Assembly: GCF_047663525.1 (NCBI RefSeq)
Contig: NC_092592.1
Location: 27,027,001 to 27,091,000 of the forward strand
Source of the DNA: Anas platyrhynchos
Lineage: Eukaryota > Chordata > Aves > Anseriformes > Anatidae
Length of the DNA: 64,000 nucleotides
Reading direction: 5' to 3'
Shown piece by piece: positions 37,707 through 47,711 of this stretch. Position 1 is the stretch's first letter; every line of letters starts with the position of its first letter. The position numbers and the translations under genes were made by a program. The notes under the pieces were generated by a model. That model ran no database searches and was not told where the DNA came from. It was given only the letters and a program-made list of their open reading frames with translations.

Positions 37707-40700
37707 CTGCAAGACACGGGGAGAACCCACCCTGAGCCGCGGGGATGCTGGCAGGGCTTTGGGCACCAGCGCAGCAGCTCCTCCTGCTCCTCCCCACCTC
37801 GCTTCGCCCACCGACCTCCAAACCCAGAGCTGGGCTGGCAGGGGGAGGGATGCAGAGCTGGGAAGGAGAGGATCCAGGCTCGGGGAGAGCTGCACGACTC
37901 ACCCAGGTCGGCGTAGTTCCTCCTGCAGAACTGCCGGCGGCCGCCGAAGCAGAGGTCGAAGGGCTGCTCGTCGGGGCGCCGCAGCTTGTGCCCGCTCTCG
38001 ATGGCAGCGAAGGCTTCCTCGGCGTAGCGGTAGGTGACGAAGCCGTAGTTGTCCCTGCAAGGGCAGGAAGGAGCTGAGCCTCGGCAGGGCTGTGTGTGTC
38101 CCCCCCCCACCTCGGTTGGCAGCGCGCTGAAAGCAGCTCTCACCCCTCGGAGCGGAAATGCAGGGTGCACTCCTCGATGTCCCCGAACACCGAGAAGCGG
38201 TGCCGCAGCTCCGAGCGCGTCATCCTGCTGGGGATCTTGCCGATGAACACCACCCGACGCTCCTCCTGCGGGCAGGGGGCACCGTGCCGTGAGCTGGGAC
38301 CTGGGGGGGGACCCCGGCCAGCCAGGCTCGAGGGCTCGGTGTCTCCGAGCCCCTGCATCGCCTCCCACCCCCCACCACGAACTGGCCAGAGCCTCGCCGC
38401 GGCGCTGCCCGCGTGCCCGCCGCCCCACTCACTATTGCACGTTCCTTCTGGAGGATCCTCTGCCTTTGGTAGTGGTCCTGTGCGTCGTAACTGTACCTGG
38501 CAAGGCAGAAACCGGACCCGTGAGCTCCAGGGTGCTGGAAGAGAGTGATCCCAGGACCAGGACGCAGGGGAGATGCCCGAGGAGCCCGGCTGGGAGGCTG
38601 GGGCTCCCCTCCCCGCAGGGTGGCCGTGCTTACCATCTCCTCCTGTTACTCCTCCTGCGGGGAGAAGGGGACCGGGACCGGGACTGTCTGCGGGATGGGG
38701 ACCTGGACGAGTAGGAGGAGGAAGAGGAGGAGGACGAGGACCTGTCCCGGGACCTGCCATACGACCCACAGCTGGAGCGGGAGGAGGAGCTGTGCGAACA
38801 CCTTGAGCGGTACCTGGGGGGAGGAGAGAGACAGCTCAGCACCGAGCCCTCCCTGCGCCCAGCACCAAGTGGTTTTGGGGAACAGAGACCCCCATCCTCC
38901 CCAGAGCACCCAGGGTGAGCCGGGCTATGGGAACACCTGCCCGAGTTTGCCAGGGGATGCAAAGGCACCGCAGAGACATTGCTCGGCACGGCCCCAACAC
39001 CTGCAGCCTGCAGGAAGCAGCCTCCCCAGGCACAGCCTTCAAAGAGCAAGAAACAGGCACCGGGGAGCCATACAGCGTGGCCACAGCCCCACAAGGACCC
39101 ACAGGGACCAGGGCTGCTGTACCCAGCTCCACGTCGTGGGCTGCAGCTGTCTCCCAGGGGACAGCGGGTCAGGATGGCACTGCCCACGGGGACATTTCTG
39201 AGCACAGGGCCAGCTGCATTCACTGGATAACCAAGCCTGGCACAGCAAGTCCCCAGGCTGCATCCTTGTGGGATTCACCACCGTGTGCTTGTCCTGAACT
39301 GCTCCAGCCTCCGCACCTACCAGCCACGGATGCAGGAGCCCTGCGTGGACAAGGCCCTGAGACCCAGCGCCCTGGGACGTCTCCAAAACCAGCTGAGCAC
39401 CCAGGGGAGCGTGGCAAGGGAGCCCTCACCAGCTCCTCCCAGCACAGCCGGGCCAGGCTGCAGGGGGACATCACCCAGAGGCACGAGGACCCCAAAATAA
39501 AGGAGACCACCTCGATAAAGAGTGGCCAAGCAAGGTGGCTTTCTCCTCTGCTCCTGCTGCCATCGTGGCTCACCTTCCTACGCCCAGGGCTGTGCCAGCT
39601 CCTTGGCACAAACACCAATGCCTGCACTAAGAACCCACAGAAAGCTGCCAAAAGCCACAGCACAGCCGAGGGCTCAGACCCAAGCAAGCACTCTGCGGTG
39701 CTCCAGGAGGGGTGAGAAGCCCTGCCCAGGGGTGAGGCTCAGCCAGATGCCAGTGTCACAGCAGCTCCCCAGGTCCGTGCTGCTCACCCAGCACCCACAA
39801 GGAAATAAAGCTCCTCGAGGGGGTCTAGAGGCATCTGGGCACCTCTGCCAAAACACCAGGCAATGCCCAAAGAGCTGCACCACTTACCTTCGCCACCGCT
39901 TGTGCGGCGGGGACAGCGACCGTGACCGAGAGCGGGAGGAGGAGGAGGACGACGAAGACGAGGACTCGCTAGCTCCGTCCGAGCTGGAGCTGAAGGAGCG
40001 GCTGGCACGGCTGCGGCCGGCCCTCCAGCTGCTGGCCGAGGGGCTGGGCGAGTCCCGGGGTCTCCGGTAGCAGCGCAGGGACCTCTTGGCAGCAGCACGG
40101 CCGGGCTGGGCGCTGGGGGGCCGCAGCTCCTGGTCCCGGCAGGGGGAGGCAGCTGGAGACAGGAGCACCGAGGTGGGGGGGCTGCTGCAGCCGGCGGCGG
40201 CCTCGCTGGGGACGCTAGTCCGATAATCCAGGGGGGCCGGGCTGGCCGCCCCCGGGGGCTCCTGGCTGGGCCCCCCGGTGGTGTTGGGGGCCGCTTTGGG
40301 CTGCTCCAGCGTCCGTTTGGTTAAGGAGGAGATGGGTTTGATGGTGATGTCCCGGTGGTGCTTGACGTTCCAGCGGGAGCCGCTCTCGGTGCCGGGGGGC
40401 TGCGTGCTGCTGCTGCTGCTGCCCTCCGGCCGCGCCGTGCCCGGGATGCAGTAGTCGTGGTCCCCCGAGCACACGTGGCTGGGGGGGGGCGCAGGGATCC
40501 TCCCCGGGAGCTTGCTCTGGGGCAGAGGTTTGGCTTTGGCGAGGAGCTTGGCGGTCCTCTGGCTCCCTTCCTGCGGCGCAGGGACGGGCGACTTGGTCTT
40601 GGCCAGCAGCGAGACGGCGGGCAGCGGCTTCCAGAGCTGGTGGGGAGGCGTCGCTGGGGGGGTGAGCCCTGGGGGAGCATCACACAGCGTTCAGGGACGA

Positions 40701-43700
40701 GTCCAGGTGAAGCAGAGAGGGGGGAGCTCACTGCATCCTGCCCAGCTGGGCACCCCCACCCCAGCCTCAGGGTCCCCTCCCGGCAGCCCCAGCCCCTGGT
40801 GGGGCATGGGCAGCCCCCCCGCCTTGCTCCTGGCCTTTACCTGCCACGTTGGCAAGCTCTGAGGCTTGCAGACCGTCCGGGGGCTTCCTCTCCGGCTGCG
40901 TCTCGGACCTGAGAAGGGGAAGGGAGCTTGGTCACCAGCAGCCACCAAAGCCCAGCCGTGCTCCCCAACGCTGGGGCTCACAGCAACTTTGATCCGAGAG
41001 CTGCACGGATGGAGCCTGCGCATCCCAGCCCTGCACGTGCAGGCTCCGTGCCGGGGCACACACATCCCCGTACTCACCCCGTGCTCCCCGCCGGCCGCCT
41101 GTCCTCGGGGGGCTGCGCAGGAGCCTCCTCCTTCTTGGCTGAAAGAGAGCAGGGGGTGAGAGCAGGCAGGAGGGCAGGGGACAGCCCTGAACATGGGGGC
41201 ACAGCAGGGGGAGGTTTCCCAGCCCAGCCCAGCTCCCTGCGGGGCTTTCCCCTTCTTCTTCCCCCCAGTGTATTCCCACCCCCTTGGCCACCCCGGAGAC
41301 CCCTGGCTGCTGTCACAAGGCAGGATGGAGACGGAGGCAGACACACCCCAGGACAAGGCACCCCCGCGTGGTGCCACCAGCCCGGGGACACAGAGGGGAC
41401 CCTGCAGGGGACAGCGCACCGCGTCCGCACCTTCAGACTTCTCGAACTGCTCCAGCAGGCTGGACAGGTCAGTGGCTTCGATCCCTGCGCCAGGAGAGAG
41501 AGCACGAGTCAGGCGTGCCACCACCAGCCTCCCAACCACATGGGGCGAGCCCACGGGCACAGCTTTCCCCCTCTACACCCCCCAAAACCCACCGGGGAGC
41601 ATCGTCTGAACCCTGCCGGGTCGGCACTCACCGATCTCGCTGATGAAGGCTCGCACGATGTCCTTGCTGCTATCGCTGGGCTGTGCCGGGCTGACGAGCG
41701 GCTGGTGCCTGGAGAGGCGTGCAGCAGGTGGCTTGGTGGGCAGGCTGCCCTCCCGGCACGGTTTTTGGGGTGGCACCGCAGCCTGCGGGGGGGACTTGTG
41801 GCCAGGCAGCTCCTCAGGGGGCTTCTCCGCAGCCCCCTTGGCCTCCTCTGTAGGGTGCGTGCCAGGGGACCCCGCAGCAGGGCCAGCAGCAGCCAACACC
41901 TCCATAGGGCTTGGGGTGACCACTTGGGGGGGCTTTGCTGGCTGGGGGGCTGCGGCCGGGGGCTCCTCTGAAGGCTGGGGGGGTGCAGGGGGCACCCTGT
42001 TGGGCTGGGCAGCTGCTGGAGCTGCCTGGGGGGCTTTGGGGAGGGGGCTCTCCCCCGCCAGCCGTGCCTGCCTCCTGGGGTCCGACACCCTGCTGGCAGC
42101 CTGCCTGGGCTGCCCACCCGCACCCCCCATCTCTGTGCTTGGGGGGGGCTGCACGGGGAAAGCCGGGGGCTCCGGGCAGCTGGGGGTGGGGGCCACGGGA
42201 GGCTGCCCGTGCAGCAGGGCCGTGCCAGGGGGGGCAGCAGCCGGGAACGCAGGGGGTGCAGCGCCCTGCAGCGCGGCTCCGGGGTCCCCATACGCCAGGG
42301 GAGGCACTGGAGGGGGAATGGGGATCCCTGGCCAGTAGGATGGGGGGGCCCAGCCCACCGGGGGGCCGTAGGGGCCGAACGGTGGTGGGGGCGGCAGGGC
42401 AGGGGGGGGCCAGGCCATGGGTGGGGGCGGGAGGCCAGGCACCATGTGGAAAGCACCGGGGGCACCGGCGGTGGGTGGTGGGGGCATCCCGTGGCAGCCC
42501 ACGGGCTGCGGGCCAAAGCAGGGCCAGGAAGGCACTGGTGGGTACAGGGCGTAAGCACCCGCGGGGGCTGGGGGCAGCCCGGGGGGGGCCGCCCCGGCAG
42601 CTGGGGGAACGGGGGGCGCGACGAAAGGCAGTGGCGTGGCCGGAGGTGGCGGGGCCGAGGCCGGTGCCGGTGCCGGAGCCGGGGCTGGGGGCGGTTTGCT
42701 GGCAGGAGGCGGCACAGCAAGGGGGCTGGGGGGTTTCTCCGGGCTCTTCTGAGCCCCGGGCGCCTCGGGGGCCGGGCAGATGGGGGCCACCAGGCAGGGG
42801 ATGTCCGCCAGCTCCGTGGGAGGCTCGGGGACGCTGGGCCACTTGCTGGCCGCCTGCTTCTCGCCCTCCTTCCTGCCGCCCGGGCTGGGCTGGCGGTGCT
42901 GCATGCGCATGCGGTACTCCCGCAGGCTCAGCGCCTTGGGCTTGGCTTCCCTGGGCAGGCTCTCGCTGGGCTCCGTCACCGCCAGGCTCTGGGGGGGCTC
43001 CGTCCCCGTTCCCTGCTCGGGGGCAGCCTCCACCACCTCTCCGCCCGCCTGCGCCGTCCCCTCGCCCTCATCCCGCTCCTCGGGGCTGGGCTGCGGCGCC
43101 GCTTGGGGCTCCTCCAAAACCTTCCCCAAAAGCTCCACGGTTTCACCCTTCTCCGGCTCCACGCTCGATGTTTCTGCTTCCAGCTCCTTCAGCGGCTCCG
43201 GCTGCTCCTTTTTGGCCCCCCGTGGCCGGCCGCGTGGCCGCGGAGCCCGCTGTGCTCGCAGCTCCATCCCGCCCTCCTCCTTGGCGCGCTCCAGCTGCCG
43301 CTCCAAGAAGTCCGAGACCTGCGGCGAGGGTCGTGCCGCCCGCCGTGGCCGCCCCGAGCGCAGGCGGTGTGCCACGCAGTCCCTGCCCGCCCGGGGCTCC
43401 TCGCTCAGCCCTTCCTCCGCTTTCTTTTTCCGACTCTTCCTCGCTCGCTCGCGCCCGCGCCCCTTCTCGCAGCCCTGGCGCTTGCCGCCCGCCCCTACGG
43501 CCTCCGCCGGGGCTTTGCTCTCCGGAGCGCAGTTGGAGAGCTCCTGCCCGGGCTCCTTCTCCTCCTCTGTGCCCTTTTCCTGCGCTGGCTCTCCTGGCAG
43601 CTCCTCTGGATGCTCGGGGACAGGCTCCCCGCTGTCCTCTGCGCCCAGCAGCTGGGGCTCCGTGCCGGGGAAGCCGGGGGCGAGGGGCTGCAGCACCACG

Positions 43701-46700
43701 GGGATCTCCACGCTCTCCCCCTCGCCGGGCACGATTTCCAGCAGGACGGGACCGCTCAGCAGCTCCTTGGCCACGGGCTCAGCCTCGGGGTCCAGGCAGA
43801 CGGTGAAGGTGGGCAGGCAGTAGGGGTGCATGGACTTCACCAGCTCGCTCAGGGACACGTCGCCCGTGTTGATGATGCAGGGGTCCTCGTGCTCCTCGGG
43901 CACGACCTCGGCCCCGCTCGCGCACAACCCTGCGGCCTCCACGCTGCTGTCCAGCTCCGGGCTGGAGGCAGCCTCCTCCTCCTCCTCCTCGCCGTCGCTG
44001 CGCTGTGGCAGGGGCTGCCCAAGGGCCCGCAGCCGGCCCTGCTTCCTCTCCACCCTGGGGGTGCTGCAGTTTTGTTTCTTCGGCCCCGCCGGCTCCTCGC
44101 GCTCCCACGGCAGCTCCACGTCGGGCTGGGGAGAGGAAGCAGAGCTCGCATCAGCCCCCGTGGTGTGAGGGAGAGCAGAGGGGCTGTGGCACAGCCGTTT
44201 CCTTCTGCTCTTTGGGCACGGCCACCTCCAGCTCCCCCCTGCTCACCTTCCCGGATAAAGGCACGCTGCCGCCGCGGCTCGGGGGCCGCAGCCCCTTGGG
44301 GTGCTCCGGGGCAGGGCTCTCGCACTCCAGGGCCGGCCGGGACAAGCTGAGAAACTTCTGAAACTGAGAGAAGGTGAGAGGGGGTGAGGCAGAGCCCCCC
44401 TGGCATTTCCCACCTCGCCCCCTGGCTGGCCACGCAGACGGACACCCAAAAACCCCCCGCAGGGCACCCCCAACGGGTTTCGGGGTGGGCTCACCGAGGG
44501 ATTGTCCCGCTCCCGAGGCGAGGTGAGCAGCTCCGCGTCCATCATGGTGTCGAAGGGGGACAGGGTCTCGTCGTCCGTGCTGTCCAGGATCTCGGTGATG
44601 GCCGTGAGCAGGGACAGCTCGTTCTGCGCGTCCAGGCAGGCCTTGCTCTGCCGGAGGGGCAGGAGACAGCTCAGAGGGCGTCGGGGCATGGCCACACCGA
44701 AGCCCCCACCCCACAGGGGCTGCAGCACTGACCCCGAGCCGCCCCATCCCGCTCCCAGGGCCCCACCTCGCTCAGGGAGAGGTCCTCGATGATGGAGATG
44801 ACGGAGGAGTCCAGGTAGTTCTGCATCGTCCCCAGGATCTCCTCGGCCTCCAGGATGGCTTCTGCGTCCAGCGACGCCAGGTTCAGGTCATCCTCGTCGA
44901 AGGAGAAGCACTGTGGGGGCGAGGGCAGCCAGCTCAGCGCCATGGGGACCTCCTAATCCTAAAACCCTTTGGGGTACCCCAGGGGGCACCACACCTCCCA
45001 CTGATGCCCGGAGCTCTCGGGGAGTTTTGGGGCTGGTGAAGGGGAACCGGGCAAAGCGACTCCCAGCTCCACGCTCCTCTCGTACCCAAGAGGCAGCCTG
45101 GCCCCACACCCCACAGCTCTCCAGCTCCAGCGCTTCGGCTAAGCCCCAAACATCACAAAACTCACACGAATGTGCAGGGCTCAGCAGCAGGGCTCAGCAG
45201 CCGCCAGCGCCAGAGCCAAAATCCATCCCCCAGCGCCCCGTTCCCCCCCGGCCCCCTGCCCTGGGCGTCCCACCGAGGCCGGCTCCTGCCCTGGGCCAGG
45301 TGCAGCGCACGGGACAGGACTGGAATTCCCGTTTGCAGACGGGTTTGGGGCAGAGATAACAGGGACGGGCGTGATAAGGGCACCAAGGACGGAGCCCTGG
45401 GAGCGCCGGGGGGGAGCCGCCAGCCAGCCGGCCTCCCCCAAAACACACCGGGGGGCGAACCCAGGCCGGGAGAACCCATCCCCACGGCAGCACGGCCCCG
45501 TCCCGGCATCTCCCGGCCCTCCCCGACTCCTTTGACTCAGCACCTGGCGAGGAGGCCCCGCAGCTCTGAGTCACCGGCGGCCGCGTTCCCCCCGGGACTG
45601 CCTTTGATCCTCCTGGGGCCGGGCACCTCCTCCTGCCCCGGCCGCCAGCACCGCGTCGGGGCGGGGGCACGAAGCCGCCCGGGCTGCTCCCCTCCCCAAA
45701 AACAGCCCCAAACAGCCCCCAACGCCTCCTCTGCCCCCGTTTGGTGTTTAGGGTCAGGCACCACGGCACCCCGGGTGGACGCGGGGCATCACCAGCGGGG
45801 CATCAAGAAGACACCCACAACCCCAAAAGGATATTTGGGTACGCCAACGGGGTGTTTAACCCGCTGCCCTGCTACCCGAGCACCCAAATCAAGGGCTCCA
45901 CGTGCACGCGTCCATCCCAGCTCCTTGTGGGGTGAGCGGGGACCCCACAGAGCCACGCAAAGCCCGGGGGCTGTCAGCGAGGACACGCGAGCTGCCAAGG
46001 CGGGGAGAGCCGCGCGGGGTGGCCCCGGCAGCGGGGAGGATGCTCGGAGGATTCCTCGGCTGCCTGGGGGAAGCGTCACGCAGCGCCGCGCCGCTCGGCC
46101 CCAAAATCCCGCCGCTCGGCCCCAAAAAACCTGCCGCACGCCTCGCCCAGGGAGCGCGGCCAAAAGGGTGTGGGGTGGTGACAGGAGGGTGGCTTCCCCC
46201 AGAAAGCTGATATGCTAAAGTGGTGGTAGCCTGTAAGCTGGACCCTAAAATCCTGACAGCCCATAAGGTGGTCCCTAAAATCCTGATACCCTAAAGTGCT
46301 GGTATTGCATACGGGGGTCCCAAAATCCTGATATCCTAAAATGCTGTCAACCCCATAAGCTGGTCCCAAGATCCTGATATCCTAAAGTGCTGTTAACCCC
46401 ATAACGTGGTCCCCGAATCCTGATATCCTAAAACCCTGGTAGCCCATAAGCTGGTCCCAGAGTCCTGATATCCTAAAGTGCTGGTAGCCCGTAAGCTGGT
46501 CCCTAAAAAGTTGATATCCTAAAATGCTGGTAACCCCATAAGCTGGTCCCAAAACCCTGATATCCTAAAACGCTGGTAACCCACAACCTGGCCCCAAAAA
46601 CCCTGATATCCTAAAGTGCTGGTATTGCATACGGGGGTCCCAAAATCCTGATATCCTAAAATGCTGGTAACCCCATAAGCAGGTCCCAAAATCCTGATAT

Positions 46701-47299
46701 CCTAAAACACTGGTAACCCACAACCTGGCCCCAAAAACCCTGATATCCTAAAGTGCTGGTAACCCATAAGCTGGTCCCAAAAATCCTGGTATCCTAAAAC
46801 ACCGGTATCCCACAATCCGGTCCCCAAACCCTGATATCCTAAAGTGCTGATAGCTCACGAGGGGCTCCCAAAACCCCCCAAATCCCGGTAACCCACACCC
46901 CGGCCCCAAAACCCCTCCGTACCCCAAACCCTGCTGTGCCACAACCCGACCCCAAAACCCCCGATCCCCTGACACCCCGGCACCCCGCACCCCCCAGCCC
47001 AGCGCCCCCCGGTGCAGGACACCCCCGTTCCCCCCCGTTTCCCCCCGTTCCCCCCGCTCCACGTGGAGCCGCCGCCGCCCCGGCGGGAGCCGCCCCGGCC
47101 CTCCACGTGTCACGGGCGCTCCCCGGCCGCCTCCTACCTGCAGGGGGCTGCCGGCGCGGAACGGGGCCGGCCGGGGGGCGCCGCCGGGACACGGCCCCCG
47201 GGACCCGGCCCCAGCCGGGCCCCCGGGCCCGATCCCGGCCCCGATCCCGGTCCCGGCCCCGGCCCCGGCGGGCCCCGCTCCGCCCCGCCGCGCCGCCAT
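37603..47299 (-). CDS. PPRC1: PPRC1, PGC-1-related coactivator (PRC); whole gene, 14 coding exons
   Basis: Coding exons (minus strand, 5' to 3'): 47299-47138, 44910-44767, 44647-44495, 44363-44247, 44125-41632, 41484-41431, 41138-41078, 40908-40841, 40668-39888, 38813-38634, 38496-38433, 38265-38144, 38054-37903, 37706-37603. They sum to 4,656 nt, giving 1,551 aa plus stop, with every junction in phase and bounded by AG/GT. The human protein is slightly longer (about 1,660 aa). PRC is a nuclear, serum-inducible coactivator of NRF-1, GABP/NRF-2, CREB and ERR-alpha, driving respiratory-chain and growth genes. Domains: N-terminal acidic activation region (about 60-150) with the PGC-family LLTAITEIL helix; a huge proline-rich exon 5; an LxxLL motif, LSSLL, at 1030-1034; GLTPPATPP near 1086; the HCF-1-binding DHDY near 1154; two SR-rich segments (about 1320-1405); an RRM (about 1430-1505; RNP2 VVFIGK, RNP1 NYGFVTY); and a C-terminal tail like those of PGC-1alpha/beta. 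Oddity: an AT-hook-like RPRGRPRG near residue 487. Identity is certain; single junctions could be off by a few bases. Confidence 0.95.
37903..38054 (-). CDS. PPRC1: PPRC1 coding exon 13 (RRM, second half)
   Basis: 152 nt with RNP1 (DNYGFVTYRY), AEEAFAAIESGHKL and FDLCFGGRRQFC, closing the RRM. Ends NYADL plus one base (phase 1), donor CTGG|GTGAGT. Confidence 0.95.
38144..38265 (-). CDS. PPRC1: PPRC1 coding exon 12 (RRM, first half)
   Basis: 122 nt, EERRVVFIGKIPSRMTRSEL then RHRFSVFGDIEECTLHF. Contains RNP2 (VVFIGK) and the first helix of the RRM. Phase 0 in and 2 out. Confidence 0.95.
38433..38496 (-). CDS. PPRC1: PPRC1 coding exon 11
   Basis: 64 nt, YSYDAQDHYQRQRILQKERA then I; mammalian counterpart DHYQRQRVLQKERAI. 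Acceptor TTGCCAG, donor ATA|GTGAGT, phase 2 in and 0 out. Confidence 0.92.
38634..38813 (-). CDS. PPRC1: PPRC1 coding exon 10 (second SR segment)
   Basis: 180 nt, phase 2 in and 2 out: YRSRCSHSSSSRSS..., nine consecutive serines, then SRSRSPSPRRRSNRRR. This is an RS domain as in PGC-1 coactivators, linked to pre-mRNA processing factors. Acceptor CCCCCCAG, donor ATG|GTAAGC. Confidence 0.9.
39888..40668 (-). CDS. PPRC1: PPRC1 coding exon 9 (HCF-1 motif, first SR segment)
   Basis: 781 nt, residues 1085-1345. Starts GLTPPATPPHQLWKPL, the PGC-family AGLTPPTTPPH block; then VSLLAKTKSP; GDHDYC with the HCF-1-binding tetrapeptide DHDY (about residue 1154); SRWNVKHHRDITIKPI, conserved in PRC; and a C-terminal Ser/Arg run ending SLSPPHKRWRR. 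Donor AG|GTAAGT, phase 2. Confidence 0.93.
40841..40908 (-). CDS. PPRC1: PPRC1 coding exon 8
   Basis: 68 nt reading SETQPERKPPDGLQASELAN then VA, with mammalian counterpart LQAPELANVAG. Acceptor CTTCTCAG, donor GCAG|GTAAAG, phase 2 in and 1 out. Confidence 0.9.
41078..41138 (-). CDS. PPRC1: PPRC1 coding exon 7
   Basis: 61 nt, AKKEEAPAQPPEDRRPAGST plus a split Gly, phase 1 in and 2 out. Acceptor CTTTCAG, donor ACGGG|GTGAGT. AKKE matches mammals; the remainder is divergent. Confidence 0.85.
41431..41484 (-). CDS. PPRC1: PPRC1 coding exon 6 (LxxLL exon)
   Basis: 54 nt coding GIEATDLSSLLEQFEKSE, phase 1 in and out. LSSLL is a canonical nuclear-receptor-box LxxLL motif. The block is almost identical to mammalian PRC. 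Confidence 0.92.
41632..44125 (-). CDS. PPRC1: PPRC1 coding exon 5 (giant proline-rich exon)
   Basis: 2,494 nt encoding residues 193-1024. Order: acidic run after QRSDGEEEEEE; SLSELVKSMHPYCLP, conserved in mammals; a basic lysine/arginine stretch (KSRKKK) and an AT-hook-like RPRGRPRG; LSLREYRMRMQHRQ and ADIPCLVAP, both with clear mammalian counterparts; then about 250 residues of Pro/Ala/Gly-rich sequence including PSWPCFGPQP; ending with AFISEIG, split by the donor ATCG|GTGAGT (phase 1). The sense frame is open throughout. Long antisense frames across this exon are shadows of its GC-rich composition. Confidence 0.93.
44247..44363 (-). CDS. PPRC1: PPRC1 coding exon 4
   Basis: 39 codons (154-192), beginning FQKFLSLSR as in mammalian LHKLLTLSR, ending SGK|GTGAGC in phase 0. 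A second AG six bases inside the exon could allow a two-codon alternative acceptor. Confidence 0.88.
44495..44647 (-). CDS. PPRC1: PPRC1 coding exon 3 (PGC-family activation helix)
   Basis: 51 codons (residues 103-153), phase 0. NELSLLTAITEILDS aligns with the PGC-1alpha LLxxLTETLD activation region; SPFDTMMDAELL follows. Donor TCG|GTGAGC. Confidence 0.92.
44767..44910 (-). CDS. PPRC1: PPRC1 coding exon 2
   Basis: 48 codons after a CCCCCACAG acceptor (residues 55-102), phase 0 at both ends. The acidic segment CFSFDEDDLNLASL, then EEILGTMQNYLDSSVISIIEDL, matches mammalian PRC around LLGTMQSYMD. Confidence 0.9.
46205..47010. repeat. 46-bp minisatellite in PPRC1 intron 1
   Basis: Units of about 45-46 bp built on CCTGATATCCTAAAGTGCTG / GTAACCCATAAGCTGGTCCC, about 14 clear copies from 46,205 to 46,870, then increasingly GC-rich degenerate copies up to about 47,010, within about 130 bp of the exon 1 donor. 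Variants recur in blocks: the 'ATTGCATACGGGGGTCCC' type appears at about 46,306 and 46,626, seven units apart, and an 'ACCCACAACCTGGCCCC' type recurs about three units apart. That is a higher-order pattern expected from unequal exchange. Confidence 0.92.
47138..47299 (-). CDS. PPRC1: PPRC1 coding exon 1
   Basis: 54 codons, MAARRGGAGP to AGSPLQ. It is Gly/Ala/Pro-rich and ends CTGCAG|GTAGGAG in phase 0. Start chosen because MAARR matches the mammalian N-terminus and the ATG sits in a TISU element. Codons alternate GGG/GCC/CCG, which is probably a CpG-island effect. Confidence 0.85.
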
Positions 47300-47303
47300 C
47301 TTG
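47292..47303 (-). promoter_or_regulatory. PPRC1: TISU / YY1 element at the PPRC1 start codon
   Basis: On the gene strand the start codon is embedded in CAAGATGGCGGC, an exact match to the TISU consensus SAASATGGCGGC and to the YY1 motif. TISU supports transcription from a nearby start and scanning-free initiation on mRNAs with very short 5' leaders. Confidence 0.75.
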
Positions 47304-47705
47304 GCGCCTCCGCTCCCAACGCGGCCACTGCCGGGCGCGCCACGTGATCGCCGCCGGCCGCGGACTACAACTCCCAGCGGGCACCGCGCGGGGAGCACCC
47401 CCCCCAACCTCCCGGCCCCGCGCGGGGCGTGCTGGGAGAGCACCCCTTCGCTGCCGGCGCGGAGGGAAACAGAGGGGGGAGATGGGACGAGGAGGCACGG
47501 ACAGAGAGGGGGGCGGCCATCTTGGGAGAGGGCGGGAGCTGAGGCTTCGCCGCCATGTTGGCAGCGGGCAAAAGGCAGGAGGGGGGGTGGTGGGCGGGGC
47601 CGGGTGGCGTCAGTGGCGGGAAGCGCCCTGGTGGGCGGGGCCGGCGCGCGTTTTCCCGCGGTGCCGGGTGCGCGGCAACACGTGGGCAGGGGGCGGGAGT
47701 GCACG
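47300..47705. promoter_or_regulatory. PPRC1: PPRC1 CpG-island promoter, probably with divergent activity
   Basis: GC-rich, CpG-rich block upstream of PPRC1 exon 1. Besides the TISU, E-box and ZNF143-type sites it holds a second YY1-like element (GCGGCCATCTTGG, 47,513-47,525) and a plus-strand ATG in a strong context (CGCCGCCATG, ATG at 47,555). A CpG promoter of this type commonly fires in both directions. Any plus-strand product would be short-lived or non-coding unless it joined the LDB1 transcript. Confidence 0.6.
47341..47383 (-). promoter_or_regulatory. PPRC1: PPRC1 core promoter: E-box and ZNF143/THAP11-type element
   Basis: CACGTG at 47,341-47,346 (USF/MYC/TFE-type E-box) lies 42 bp upstream of the ATG. 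ACTACAACTCCCAG at 47,364-47,377, followed by CGGGCA, matches the Staf/ZNF143 motif (ACTACAATTCCC family), which is bound with THAP11 and HCF-1. Together with the TISU element they make a compact, TATA-less promoter. Confidence 0.65.
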
Positions 47706-47711
47706 GAGCCG

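Noticed and set aside
41935..44350. Very long plus-strand open frames (623 and 713 codons) antisense to PPRC1 exon 5
   Set aside because: They are mirror frames of a GC-rich, proline-coding exon whose sense frame clearly matches PRC. They have no family match, start or splice structure of their own.
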